Source: Bryoerythrophyllum caledonicum
Lineage: Eukaryota > Streptophyta > Bryopsida > Pottiales > Pottiaceae
Assembly: GCA_963971425.1 (NCBI GenBank)
Contig: OZ020514.1
Location: forward strand, 27,826,602-27,890,601
Direction: 5' to 3'
Length of the DNA: 64,000 nt
Shown here: piece by piece, positions 21,863 through 32,360 of the stretch
How the letters are laid out: the number at the start of each line of letters is the position of its first letter
Numbering within the stretch: the first letter of the stretch is position 1
The notes under the pieces: generated by a model
Told to the model about the DNA's origin: nothing
Databases searched by the model: none
Seen by the model: the letters and a program-made list of their open reading frames with translations, nothing else
Translations under genes and position numbers: made by a program

Positions 21863-23591
21863 CTAGCAATGGGAAACATCATGAGATCCTCCACAAAAAG
21901 TACATTTAGGTTGAACACTATAATGATTCTCAATTGGAGTGGGACATTCGGTTGATAAATGTCCATGTCCTTTACAATTGGTACACCATATGTTTGTTCT
22001 AACATTTGTAGGTTTAGCTCTTTTGTCTCTTCCTGCTGATACTTGTACAGATAACTCACTCAATTTCTTTTCAAGTTTAGATATATTTTCCATCATAGCA
22101 TCATCTTTTGGTCCTTTAATGGCCAAAAGCTGCGTATTTGGATTGGTTATTTGTAAAGGAATTGGTGCTACTGGCAGTTGAAGTCTATTAGAGGGATAAG
22201 GATAATGATCTTTTCCATAAATGTCCATTCCAGGGATATGGTCATATCCTTCCCTTCGTGGAGGATAACCATCAGCATACTGTGCGAAATCTGTATTGAC
22301 CCTTGCTTCTTCCCAAGTTTTGGCTAAGGCATAGGCCGTAGCAATATCTTCAGGGTTATGTTCTTTTAAATATATTCTTAACTCCTCTGGCCAAACTCCC
22401 CCTACAAAGGTACATGACAACATTTGATTTCCCAATGCGTGTCCTGACCATCTTTTTAGAAGGGTATTGAATCTTGTGTAATAAGAGTCAATTCCTTCAT
22501 TTACTCCGATCCATATAGTACGGAATCGATCAATCAATCCAGGAATAAATGACCTAGGACAAAATCTAGCAAGGAAAGTGGTTTTAAGTGCTTCCCAGTT
22601 TTCCGGAGGTTCAAGTTGAACATACCATTGATGGGCATCATCCAACAAGGTACTAGGAAAAGTAGATAAATATAAATTTTCAGGTAGCTGATTTGCATTT
22701 TGCAACCACTTTAAATCTATCTAAATGTCGATCTGGGTCCGATCCAGGATATCCATGAAAGATAGGATAAGGTGCTATATTCAGGATTCGTGGTGGAGCT
22801 GCCATATTAACAGAATGTGCTGGTCTGTTTGGAAATGGAGGTGAAGGTGGAGCAGGATTTTTATCAGGTAATGGAGGACTTGGTATGCTTCCAAAATCAA
22901 GTACCAAGTCATTTTCTTTACCCTCCCCAACATCTCCGTCGTCTACCTTTCCCGAATCATTACTAGAGAATTGGTTTGATTTAACATCCTCAACAATATT
23001 TTGAAACTTTAAAGAATCTTTTATACTTTTAATTCTATCTTTTAATTTGGAAAATCCACTTGTGATATTAGGTATATTTAGTTCTACATTTTGAGTAGGA
23101 GATTGAAAGTCCAATTGTTTAATAGTTGAATCTTCAGAAGTACTTCCTATAAACTCATCTTTGATTTTAACTTCAATAGTTAATTCAGTTTTTGGTTCCT
23201 TTCCGGTGGAAAGAGATCCCTTTGGACTTCTTATTTCATCATTTGGTTCATTATCACATGTATAATAAGAAAAACTTTTCCTTCCAGTCTCTACAGTCTC
23301 TCTTAGTTGTTCATTTTTAATTAACACAACATCTGGTTTATAATCCTCAGGTGTCTTAGGTGAATTTAACAATTTTCCATATTCTTCATTATATTGATCT
23401 GGTAATGGGTAGCCAAAAACAAATCCAGGCCCGAAATGATAGTTTGAAGGACTAGGTGAAGGAGTGGTATTATATATTGGATTATTGGTACCTACTAATA
23501 TAGATTTCAAGGATCTATCATCCACTTCAGCCCGTTTCCTTTGCCGTTCATCTCTGGCTTTATCTTCAGCTTCCTTATTTCTTTTTGACAT
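21863..23591 (-). pseudogene. Giant element gag
   Basis: ATG at 23589-23591. A basic and acidic N-terminal linker runs to about 22850. The retrotransposon gag core contains DDAHQWYVQLEPPENWEALK, FIPGLIDRFRTIW and LLKRWSGHALGNQML, followed by zinc knuckles CTNCKGHGHLSTEC and CTFCGGSHDVSHC. A one-base insertion near 22690 shifts frame inside the core, and TAG at 21863-21865 separates it from pol in the same frame. A further knuckle, CYKCQELGHMARDC, lies just after the TAG. In life gag packages the RNA. Confidence 0.85.
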
Positions 23592-23709
23592 TTATAATTG
23601 CCATAAGTACAAATTTCCTCTTCATAATCCCCAATTTTTCATTTATAACTATCCTCTAAATTAGATTTAATGTTTCAATTGTTTTATACCAATTCCATAT
23701 ACCACATTG

Positions 23710-23994
23710 TTAATCAGAACTCAAACATAAGAAAAGTGTTTCATTTGATAAGTTAATTTCTTTTATTTCTTCTTCAATATGTCTAGGGTATGGAATACGG
23801 GTTAATATTTCATTCATCATATCCGCACTCATCCAAGCACTAGCTAGTCCCAATAAATTATCAATTTCCTTTTCGGCTATTTCCATAAGTTCTTTATCAT
23901 TGGGTCCCAAATCTTGATAAAGAGCTAATTTACAAAATAATTTGTTGTATACCCTTTCTTTAGGAGTTTCATATCTATCACACTTAACACTATT
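23710..23994 (-). CDS. Small pre-gag ORF, 5' end displaced by the copia insertion
   Basis: About 95 residues ending TGA or similar at 23710. It is acidic and helical (KLALYQDLGPNDKELMEIAE, WMSADMMNEILTRIPYPRHI). When the copia element and one CCCAA are removed, the frame begins with an ATG contributed by sequence now at about 27620, so the insertion separated the start from the body. No family recognised. It sits between ORF 27621-27914 and gag, where Tat/Ogre-type elements often keep an extra ORF. Confidence 0.5.
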   Translation of the reverse strand, partial: NSVKCDRYETPKERVYNKLFCKLALYQDLGPNDKELMEIAEKEIDNLLGLASAWMSADMMNEILTRIPYPRHIEEEIKEINLSNETLFLCLSSD

Positions 23995-23999
23995 CCCAA
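23995..23999. repeat. Target-site duplication CCCAA (left, copia)
   Basis: Directly before the left copia LTR and identical to 27613-27617. Confidence 0.9.
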
Positions 24000-24280
24000 T
24001 GTTAGGAGAGGACAATATACAACACCACCATGTCCACATGAAAAAGAGCTCTGACCGGGTGAGGTCAGCTCTTATATACTTAAGAGGTGGTTAGGTGGCA
24101 TTAATAGCCAATCAGCCACCTAATTCAGTAGTGGGCGATGTAATCAAGACTGCCATAATTAGGTAGGTAAGTTTACTTACCTACCCTAATTAGGTAGGTA
24201 AGTCTCATAAATACCGCCTAACTACAGTGGACCCGGGAGTTTAAGTAAGAGTAGCTAGGCTATTTTAGGCTATCTCAACA
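24000..24280 (-). repeat. copia 3' LTR
   Basis: 281 bp, contains an internal inverted TTAGGTAGGTAAG/CTTACCTACC repeat and a TATATA box-like word on the + side. Matches 27332-27612. Confidence 0.93.
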
Positions 24281-24348
24281 CTCCTCCTCGAATAAATGAT
24301 TTTCTCGTTAAAAAACTGCGGTAAAAATGCAGAAGAAGAGTAAAATCT

Positions 24349-25410
24349 TTATTCGCTTGCTAACTCCGTGAGGGTCTGCATGCCAGCTGCTTTGATCAGC
24401 TTGCGGTGTTGATGTGCGGGTAGAGCCTTCGTAAGTACGTCCGCAATATTTTCTGCTGAAGCAATCTTCTTTGCTTGAATTTGCCGTGTTTCGATTAGAT
24501 CTTGTGTGTAACTGAATAGATGAGGGCTGATATGCTTGACACGGTCGGCCTTAATAAATCCAGAAGAAACCTGTTCAATACAAGCTGCATTGTCTTCAAA
24601 TAAAGTGATCGGCTCCTCCTGGTGTGAAATACCGCTCATCTTGAAGATGGTGTAGTGCATTGTGCGGATCCAAACCGCTTCGCGGGATGCTTCGTGAAAT
24701 GCGACTAACTCCGCGTGGTTGGTTGATGTGGCCGTGATCGTCTGTTTGGTTGATCGCCAGGATATCGGCGCTCCGTTCTTGATGAATACGTAGCCTGTCT
24801 GAGATTTGCCCGTGGCTGGATCCGTCTTGAATCCGGCGTCGGCATAGCCGGTGATGGCGCTGGACTTGGTTTTGTGGAAGTGGAGGCCGAGGTCTGTCGT
24901 CCCTCGCAGATACCGTAGGAGATGCTTAACTCCTCGCCAGTGTCTATCGGTTGGCTTTTGATTGTGGCGAGCAAGCACGCTGACGGCGAAGGAGATATCG
25001 GGTCTGGTGTTGGTCGCCAAATAGAGTAGCGCTCCAACAACTGCTAAATACTTGGGCCGATCCACTTCCTCTTCCTCCTCTTCTGCTGACCGATAAGGGT
25101 CCTCGTCGGTGCGACTTTTCCCGATCATTGGGGCGGACAGCGCGTTGGCGTCGGCCATGTTGAAGAGCAGCAAAAGCTTCTTCACGTAGGTCTGCTGATG
25201 TAGAAGGATGCTTCCATCTGGATAGTGTTGAATTTGCAGGCCAAGACAAAATGAAGTACGGCCTAGCACTTTCATCTCAAATTTGTCTGTGAGTAACTTT
25301 TCAACTCGTGCGCTAAGCGCTACGGTGCCTATTGAATTTAAATCATCCACATAAACTGCAAGAATTACAAAACCCGTCGTGTCTCTGATTTTGGGTTGAT
25401 CGGCCCACAT
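24349..25410 (-). pseudogene. copia RT C-terminal part and RNase H
   Basis: Begins at the deletion joint with TTGFVILAVYVDDLNSIGT (catalytic YVDD) and continues through the RT thumb, YLAVVGALLYLATNTRPDI, the connection, and RNase H (TGYADAGFKTD, SNHAELVAFHEA-like block, FEDNAACIEQ, KHISPHLFSY, NIADVLTKALP). Stops at TAA 24349-24351. The two RT halves cannot be in one protein because the deletion also changes frame. Confidence 0.9.
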
Positions 25411-27140
25411 ATGTCACCGTGGAGCCGATGCAGCGGGGCGGGCATTTCTGTCGGGAGCGTCCATCGCGACGGCTGGCGGATGAGCTTGCCTTGTATACAC
25501 GCCGCGCACTCTTCTACGCGCTCCGCGTCCCGTGTGCAGAGGTCGTGACTGACTAAGGTCGGGACCATTTTTCTCATCATGGTCGTCCCAGGGTGCCCCA
25601 GCCGGCGATGCCAAACATCAGCCTTCGTGCTGGTTGTCAAAAAGGACATCGGCACCCCTTTCAGGGGTAGGCATGGGGATCTACGTCCGCCATCCTCTTC
25701 CTCACTCTTACGAGCGGGGCTAGGTACAGCGCCAACAAGGGGCAGCTCGTACAGGCCGGTGGCTCCCGCGTGTGCGGTGGCAAGGAGTCTCTCGCCTTGC
25801 CGTAGCTCGAGGACCTCATCATCAATTCCTACCGCGGTAGAAACGTGGATTTGATTGGCCCGTAAATCCCGGTAGCTGATCAGACTCCGGGGGGCATCCG
25901 GGACATACATTGCCCTCTTGCAGGTGAGGGGGGCTCCCCCGGGCAAGACTATGTTTGCCCGGCCCTCGCGGAATTTAAAGGTCCGCTTGCCTGCGATGGT
26001 GATTATATCACAAGTTTGCCACGGCTCGTTCCTAGTTCTGAACTCAAAGAACGCCGGGTCTTGGAGAATGGTGTGAGTGGACGCACTGTCTAACAAAGCA
26101 ACTCTCGCTTTGCTAGGTTGTGACCCAAACTGTACCATATAGTTTTCTGGGTCGACATCGTTTAGCGTAAGGGAGGGGGCATCGAGAGTATGGGTTTCTC
26201 TCTTTCCTTCCCTTAAGGACTTTAACTCTCTATACATGTCGACGATATATTGTGACGCTCGACAATCCTTAAGAAAGTGCCCTGGACGACCACACTTGTG
26301 ACATGAGCCTCGCGATCCACTCCCTGATGTACTTGTCGACTTATCGGGTCGATGTGTGTACCTCGGGTTCTTGTCTGATTGCTGTTGATCACGACGTGGG
26401 GGGCGCCAATCGCCTCGGGATCGTCGCCTGGGAGCCTCCGCGCTGTGGGTTTCTCGCCTGGGGTTTGTCGACTTCGACGGCGTCGTCGAGTTGGGCTGCT
26501 TGCGGCTCTCCTTTACTTCGCTTGTGTGAACCTCCTTCGCAGGTCGCGCCTCGGCGTTTTTAAGGAGCATCTGCTGCTGCTTTTCAGCTAAAAGCAAATA
26601 TGACATAAGCTCCGAATGTTGTGTAAATCGCATGTTACGGTACTGCTGAGCTAGAATAGCACATGCGGGGGGAAAAGTTGAGAGGGTCTTATCGATTAAG
26701 TCGACGTCGGTAACCGTGTCGCCGCAGAGGCGAAGCTGCGCGACGATGCGGTGTAGTTCGGAGTTGAACGCGATGAAATTCGGAAAATCCAGTACGCGCA
26801 GACTGAGCCAGTCGCTGCGGGCTTGGGGGAGGAAAATCGTTTCCTCATGCTTGAAGCGCGCTTCCAATGCTGACCAGAGTACCGCCGGATCTTCAACCTG
26901 TATGTATTGTTGACGCAGGGACGCATCGATGTGTCGCCGGATGATGAGAAGCGTCTGCCACTTGTAGGTGGCTGGTATCTCCGCCTCGGGCTCTCCCTCC
27001 AGCGTGACGATCAGCTCCTTCGCGATCAAGTAGGTCTTCATATCGACGTACCAATTAAGGTAATTCGAGCCGTCTGCCTCAAGTGGGTCGAAGAAAAGTG
27101 GGGTGGTTCGTGTCTCTCTTGGTTTTATCACCGTCGCCAT
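25365..27140 (-). pseudogene. copia gag, protease and start of integrase
   Basis: 591 codons from the ATG at 27138-27140. Gag core (LSTFPPACAILAQQYRNMRF), zinc knuckle CHKCGRPGHFLKDC, aspartic protease VALLDSASTHTI, then the pre-integrase zinc domain (VWHRRLGHPGTTMMRKM, CAACIQGK) and the first strand of the integrase core (HGDICGPI). The frame then runs 14 codons out of register to a stop, because the rest of integrase and the front of RT are deleted at about 25390. Order gag-PR-IN-RT is diagnostic of Ty1/copia. Confidence 0.9.
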
Positions 27141-27331
27141 CGCGAGGTGGTGTGTGCCTATGGCTCTAGTGGGGGATTCCTAAAAAGCTGACGTCACTCC
27201 GGCCGCTCAATCTCTTGGTAATAAAGTCTTCCGTCTAAACAACTGTAGTGCAGATTCGGAGTGTGTCAGAAAAATGAACAGTGAAACGAATTGTGCTTTC
27301 TAGGAATATGAGCTATACAGTGCTGATAACG

Positions 27332-27612
27332 TGTTAGGAGACGACAATATACAACACCACCATGTCCACATGAAAAAGAGCTCTGACCGGGTGAGGTCAG
27401 CTCTTATATACTTAAGAGGTGGTTAGGTGGCATTAATAGCCAATCAGCCACCTAATTCAGTAGTGGGCGATGTAATCAAGACTGCCATAATTAGGTAGGT
27501 AAGTTTACTTACCTACCCTAATTAGGTAGGTAAGTCTCATAAATACCGCCTAACTACAGTGGACCCGGGAGTTTAAGTAAGAGTAGCTAGGCTATTTTAG
27601 GCTATCTCAACA
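27332..27612 (-). repeat. copia 5' LTR
   Basis: 281 bp, one difference noticed from the other LTR. The next bases inward on the - strand, CGTTATCAGCACTG, are in the position of a primer-binding site. Confidence 0.93.
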
Positions 27613-27617
27613 CCCAA
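27613..27617. repeat. Target-site duplication CCCAA (right, copia)
   Basis: Directly after the right copia LTR. Confidence 0.9.
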
Positions 27618-27620
27618 TAT

Positions 27621-27914
27621 TCATTTGAAGAAGAAACGATACCGACACCAATTGGTGATTGAGAATCTTTCAACTTCTTTATTTGGGTATAGTCTTTCCA
27701 CTAACATTTCTCGCGGGTATTTAAATCCTCTTATAAGTCTTTTAATTATTTTTCTTTTTTCTACATTATTTTGATTTTCTATTCTAATTTTTTCGATTTC
27801 TTTTGCTATAAGATTGAATAATCTAGTTTCGTTGTATTTAATATTTGAATAGATTATTAACAATCTTCTCAATCTTATTTTTAAGTCTTCCGTAGTTTCA
27901 ATTGAATTTAACAT
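27621..27914 (-). CDS. Small pre-gag ORF of giant element, 97 aa
   Basis: Charged, Ile/Lys/Asn-rich helical protein (LIAKEIEKIRIENQNNVEKR). No domain recognised. It starts four bases after the stop of the preceding ORF, so the two look like a compact leader operon-like arrangement or one gene split by an old indel. Confidence 0.5.
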   Translation of the reverse strand: MLNSIETTEDLKIRLRRLLIIYSNIKYNETRLFNLIAKEIEKIRIENQNNVEKRKIIKRLIRGFKYPREMLVERLYPNKEVERFSITNWCRYRFFFK

Positions 27915-27917
27915 GTT

Positions 27918-28415
27918 TTAAATACATAACAAATCAAAAGCTATGGAATCTGGGCAATTAGGATCGTTTGAAAGAAAATCCGGAAAAAATATTTTACTCC
28001 GGGGATTAAATCTACCATAAATGAAAACAAAGGTTTCTCTATCAAATTTAAATCCGTTCCATATTCCACAACTTTTAGAAATCAATGGTTGTGTCTGGTA
28101 TTTTATTCTACCATATTGAGCAAACAAAAATTGTAATTGAAATTTCAAATACAATGTTTTTCTCTTCACAACTATTTCATTGAATTCTTTTCCTTGATTC
28201 CAAATTTTAGATAATATTATTTGTTTTATCTCTAATGGTAACTCATCAAATCTTTTTTGAAAGTCTTTATCAATTTTAGGATTCTTTCCATAAAATTGAA
28301 ATCCTTGTCCATAATAGGATCCCTTATAAACTCTATACAACGAAGCAAACAAATAAGGTCCTTTAAAAAACTCACACACCGCCTCCTTACTTATTTCCCA
28401 TGGGAATTGAGGCAT
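27918..28415 (-). CDS. Pre-gag ORF of giant element, 165 aa
   Basis: First ORF after the primer site, ATG at 28413-28415 (MPQFPWEISKEAVCEFFKGP), stop at 27918. Aromatic and basic (YRVYKGSYYGQGFQFYGKNP). Unlike gag-pol it has no premature stop. No family recognised. Position corresponds to the ORF1 that Ogre/Tat elements carry upstream of gag, but I see no sequence basis for homology. Confidence 0.55.
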   Translation of the reverse strand: MPQFPWEISKEAVCEFFKGPYLFASLYRVYKGSYYGQGFQFYGKNPKIDKDFQKRFDELPLEIKQIILSKIWNQGKEFNEIVVKRKTLYLKFQLQFLFAQYGRIKYQTQPLISKSCGIWNGFKFDRETFVFIYGRFNPRSKIFFPDFLSNDPNCPDSIAFDLLCI

Positions 28416-28724
28416 GGTTGCACCACATGACTTATTGAGTTACAATAAGTACAATTTTTAGATTCTTTAACAATGGGTCTAAGTGGAAATTTAATACCTT
28501 GTGAATGTTTGATTTTTGGAATGGATTTATTCTCCTTATTCATTCTTAAGATCTTCTAATTTTTAAAAACATAACATCATTTTTAATAAGTGATATTCTT
28601 ATGAAAAAGATATGTATTCAATTCTTTTAAATAGAGATCTTCTAAAACAAACACTCACTTAAAAGACTATCTAAGGTCTTTGTAAATACTACATCATTAG
28701 CTACCGCTTAACCGGAACCTAATT
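28416..28724 (-). other. 5' untranslated leader of giant element
   Basis: AT-rich, between primer site and first ORF. No feature recognised. Confidence 0.6.
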
Positions 28725-28741
28725 CCCCGGCAGCGGCGCCA
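28725..28741 (-). promoter_or_regulatory. Primer-binding site, tRNA-Asp type
   Basis: On the - strand TGGCGCCGCTGCCGGGG lies four bases inside the 5' LTR. It is complementary to the 3' end of plant tRNA-Asp with one mismatch (the second G of GCTGCC region is usually GTTGCC). Minus-strand DNA synthesis would start here. Athila-type elements are known for Asp primer sites. Confidence 0.85.
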
Positions 28742-28745
28742 AAAA

Positions 28746-30530
28746 TGTAGAGTAAAAATTTAGATTTGTCTATCTAACCCCAAGCTACATAATAAAATTG
28801 GTTCGGGAAAAGGTCTTTTCGTTTAGCGTTTTTTGTGTAATTAATGGTCACTTGTATATTACAAAGAAGATATTTCTTAAATTAATGTATCAAGGTATTC
28901 TCTCAAACAAAATCCAAGTATAAATCACTCGTATTACCATTTATCTTTATAAGGAATAAGGGTGATTCAATTTGACAGTAACCAAGGCATGACATCCTCA
29001 GGCGGTTATAGCCTTGTTCAAATCGATAGTGCCTGAGTCAATTCGACACTAACGTTGTTCAAATAGACCGTAACCATCATCTATATGCCATTCATTTATT
29101 AATCTTAAGTTTATATAAATGAAATCCTACCTACTTGCACAAAATTCAACTAAGAAATTTACTTATCTCAAGCAACTCCCGCATGTCTTTTCCAAGACAT
29201 CTCCATCACTCCATCATGAGTGCCTATTTTAACTTATTATTATTCCTTCCTTTTCATACAACTTATTCTCAATTATAGATACCATTTATGGACTTACAAG
29301 AAAGGTCTAAATTAAAACACTACAATGACATACTATTCATCTCCGGTTGTTAAAATAAATATTAATGTTCAATGTTACTAAAAAGGGTGATCAATCCTAA
29401 AGAAACATCTCTCACTTCATACTCCTAATCTTTAATAATTCATAATCTATCTAAATCATTGTCATCACAATATTTTTAATTTAGAATTAATATATTTATC
29501 CAAAGCCTTGTAATAAAGAATCACAAATGAATTAGATAGCTAAGCTAATTCACAGCTTCTATTACTACATGTATCTCATAATTCAACTAATAAGTCCGCT
29601 CATCATTGTGTTTTTCTTTCTCAGAATTACACTACAATTCTCAATAAGTATCACATATTCAGGATACCATAATATTTCTATTGATAATAGAAAAAAATAT
29701 ATATTTATTAACCGGTTATTTAATATGCGCAATTCACTCTCCTTTCCAGGACACCAAACAGTGACTGTCAATCAAGTACGTCAAATTGACTAATACCACT
29801 GCTTGCACACTCTCCTCCCTCTGGATAGTGGTTCTTCAATTAGACATAAGACTCCTTCGTCTGATACTGCTCTCTGGCTTACTCCATGTCCATTAGACTG
29901 TTACTCATTTCCTCATGACTCAACCTATGCATGATGGCTAGAGACAGTACTTTGCAACGAAGTCAATTTGACTCGCCATAACTCATTCTCATACAAACCA
30001 TGACATACTGATGTAAAAACCACACTTTGTAAAATTCAAACAATAAACTGGAGACATTCTACATTCTATTGAAAGCAAAATTGAAATCACTATTGTTGAA
30101 TTGACATAATGTATTCCTTTAAGTAGTTACAACAAGTGAACATCAACTTGAAATTGAACATGAGCCATAATTCATAACATTTCTACACTTTAAATCAAAC
30201 TATTCACTCAAGCTCTCTTCAATGACATACACACTCAAGATATTCTATTTTCTAATGTGTTGTAGTGTTTCCTTCTTTTTCCATCTTTACTTATGTCCTC
30301 AAAGTCAAATTGACACCTCTTCATATCTGGATTTCAAAGAGTATAGCCGCCATGTCTATTTGAATCAGATTCTAAAGAGTGGCGGCTAGGAGTCTACTAA
30401 AATCTCCTTTCTAATTTCTAAGGCTTAATAATAACTATCTTTAACTAATTTTCCAAAATTCTTGGAAAAATAAGCTCATTTCACACTGCCAATTAAAAAA
30501 AAGATTCAAAGTAAAGATTTTATGCTCACA
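28746..30530 (-). repeat. 5' LTR of giant element
   Basis: Same length and nearly the same sequence as 7673-9457. Differences seen by eye are mostly transitions. One difference destroys a TCnAnTnGAC copy (TCAAATTGAC in the left LTR reads TCAAATCGAT here). Confidence 0.95.
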
Positions 30531-30535
30531 GTCAT
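30531..30535. repeat. Target-site duplication GTCAT (right)
   Basis: Matches 7668-7672 and proves the two LTRs belong to one insertion. Confidence 0.9.
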
Positions 30536-30892
30536 GTATAGAATCCGACCTCTCCAACTATAGAAGGTTTTCTGAGAGCGTAGGTTTAGAATTAAACTGA
30601 AAGCAAATACACATATCAAGTAGTGAAGAGAGGTGCCAAGAGGCTCCTCACTTATACTGCCAAGAACTCACACAAACGTCAAAAGCAAACGATACCTTCT
30701 AACTAAAAACGGCGGCATTAACTACCTTTGGCGGCGGTGGCTGCCACTCCTCACTACGTGCACTGTCAGCAGATAACTTATTACACAACTCCCAAGGCAA
30801 AACCAAGTCAAAACCAAAGTCAAACGGGCGGCCAATTCCCGGAATGAACAGTGACCTACGAACCAAGATCCTAACCCTACAGACGTAGGGTT
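30536..30892. other. Flank right of the giant element
   Basis: No gene seen. Marks the pre-insertion locus, continuous with 6823-7667 before insertion. Confidence 0.5.
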
Positions 30893-31345
30893 CTACCTAT
30901 CCTGAGCCAACTCCTCGAGTCTCTTCTTCTCCTCCCTCCTTCTACGCTTCTTAGAGCTCCAACTTGAAGAAGGGGTGGGTGCCACCGTGGCAAGTGTCAT
31001 CAAGGGTGCCAAGGTGGCGACCGCGGGCTGAGTCGGAGTGGCGAACGAATGGGACACGGTTGCCCTTGCAGATAAAGTGGTACCCGTTCCGGTGGAGGTA
31101 AACGGTAGGGAAATAGGGACTAGATGAAGCTCGGACTGAGCTGGAATAACAGGTACCTCGTTCGGAGTTGTCATGATGATATCTGGTCCGGATGTAAGGA
31201 CCGGGAGGTGCCTGTGAGAAGAACTCTCCCTTGCGGTCTTCCCGAGAGGAAAGATGCCTGATAATGGAGCCATAACTGGTGCAGAACGAACGGTGTCGCT
31301 GCGGGGTGGCTGGCCATGACGAACCAAGGGTGGGGATGCCACCAT
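30893..31345 (-). pseudogene. Uncharacterised - strand frame, 150 codons
   Basis: Pro/Thr/Ala-rich low-complexity protein ending in a basic coiled tail (SSKKRRRREEKKRLEELAQD). Resembles disordered linkers of plant gag-like proteins. Other short frames overlap upstream in different registers, which suggests decay by indels. Confidence 0.3.
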
Positions 31346-31547
31346 TACATCTGAGCTCTCCTTCCAACCACTCTGTGTCTAGGTGGTGATTTCTGAAGGA
31401 GATGGTTTCGCAAAAGCACTCGGAGGTCGTACGAGAGGATTTGGACAGTTAAGGTCCACCACAACTTTCCCCTTGTTGTCGCCTGTGCGGCGATCTTCCG
31501 TGTTGGTGTTGGAGTCCAAATCTCCTTCCTTGCTTGAGCTGTCGGAG

Positions 31548-32357
31548 TCATCCACGAACTTGGGTAGGATGTGTGTACAGGGTGAGGTTGCTCACCAACA
31601 ACCTCATGCTGGCATAAGCCGCCTCAATCTTCACGGTTTGCTCCATCCTGAACGCAATCACCCTCTTGCTCGAAATGTGGTCATCTCTCTCCAACCAAGC
31701 ATCAAACATCCGGGCCTTAAGCACAACATCCGTAGGTAGGTGCTTATTACTACACCGGTAGCATACCACAATTCACCAAGAGGTCCCACTCAAGGCGGAC
31801 GTGGCGGATACAATAGGAAGTTTTGCCCGCCGTCACACTCATCTCCACCTACCATGACATCCAGGGCACCATGCCTCCTTGCCATGACCTAGCTCCAAAC
31901 AATAATGTGGCTTTTGTGTTTTATGGCTCCTCTCGGAGCGGCCAATCTGCACAGCGTAATGGCCCCCCGAATCTTGCAGTTTGTAGAGACAGTATCCCTT
32001 CGGAAAACACCCAATCGTCACTAAGTGCTTCCAAAGTAACCGCTCCGGTTTCGTTCCCACAGAGACCTGATGTTCTTTTCCAAATACTCCCATTAACTTA
32101 ACTTATCACAACAATCGTTTACAAGTTAGCTATCTTCTTAACTTACATATGGTAGATCCGGATCCTTCTGGAGTCCGGATTATGTACAATGATTTCCGGA
32201 AAGTAATTTCTGGAAGTCGGGAGGGTAGTTTGATTTGTCTCTGTTCCTCCTCAGAGAGTCTCCTGGAGTTTTTAAGCGAGTGGCTGGAGTCCATTGATCC
32301 TGTTTTGTGTAAGTGGCTGGATTTTCCACTGCCCTGTGACTTTAAGTGGCTAGGCAC
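31548..32357 (-). pseudogene. Fragments of an uncharacterised - strand gene
   Basis: Three same-frame pieces: 32357-32130, 32093-31839 and 31769-31548. The middle one has a Cys/His-rich end (HYCLELGHGKEAWCPGCHGR). A GTAAGTTAAG word at about 32145 and an AG near 32100 could bound a very short intron. The last piece reads MFDAWLERDDHISSKRVIAF. I do not recognise the family. Confidence 0.3.
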
Positions 32358-32360
32358 CCA

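Larger units (their letters stand above)
24000..27612 (-). mobile_element. Nested Ty1/copia element, internally deleted
   Basis: 281-bp LTRs (24000-24280, 27332-27612) start TGTTAG and end CAACA, with a 5-bp duplication CCCAA. The internal part on the - strand joins gag/protease/start of integrase directly to the end of RT and RNase H. A purine tract (GAGGAGGAG) precedes the 3' LTR near 24281-24290. The LTRs differ by one base as far as I can see, so insertion into the giant element is recent. Being deleted, it must have moved with borrowed enzymes, or lost the segment after inserting. Confidence 0.93.
7673..30530 (-). mobile_element. Giant Ty3/gypsy (Tat/Athila-like) retrotransposon, complete, with nested copia
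   Basis: Two 1785-bp LTRs (7673-9457 and 28746-30530) are flanked by the 5-bp duplication GTCAT. On the - strand the order is LTR, tRNA-Asp-type primer site, three small ORFs, gag, pol, spacer, extra coding block, captured host fragments, polypurine tract, LTR. Length is 22,858 bp, or about 19.2 kb without the nested copia and its duplicated target site. By eye the LTRs differ at about seven positions, so insertion is recent, yet gag-pol already carries two frameshifts and several stops. The Asp primer site and large extra coding regions fit the Athila/Tat branch; the exact lineage needs an RT tree. Confidence 0.93.
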
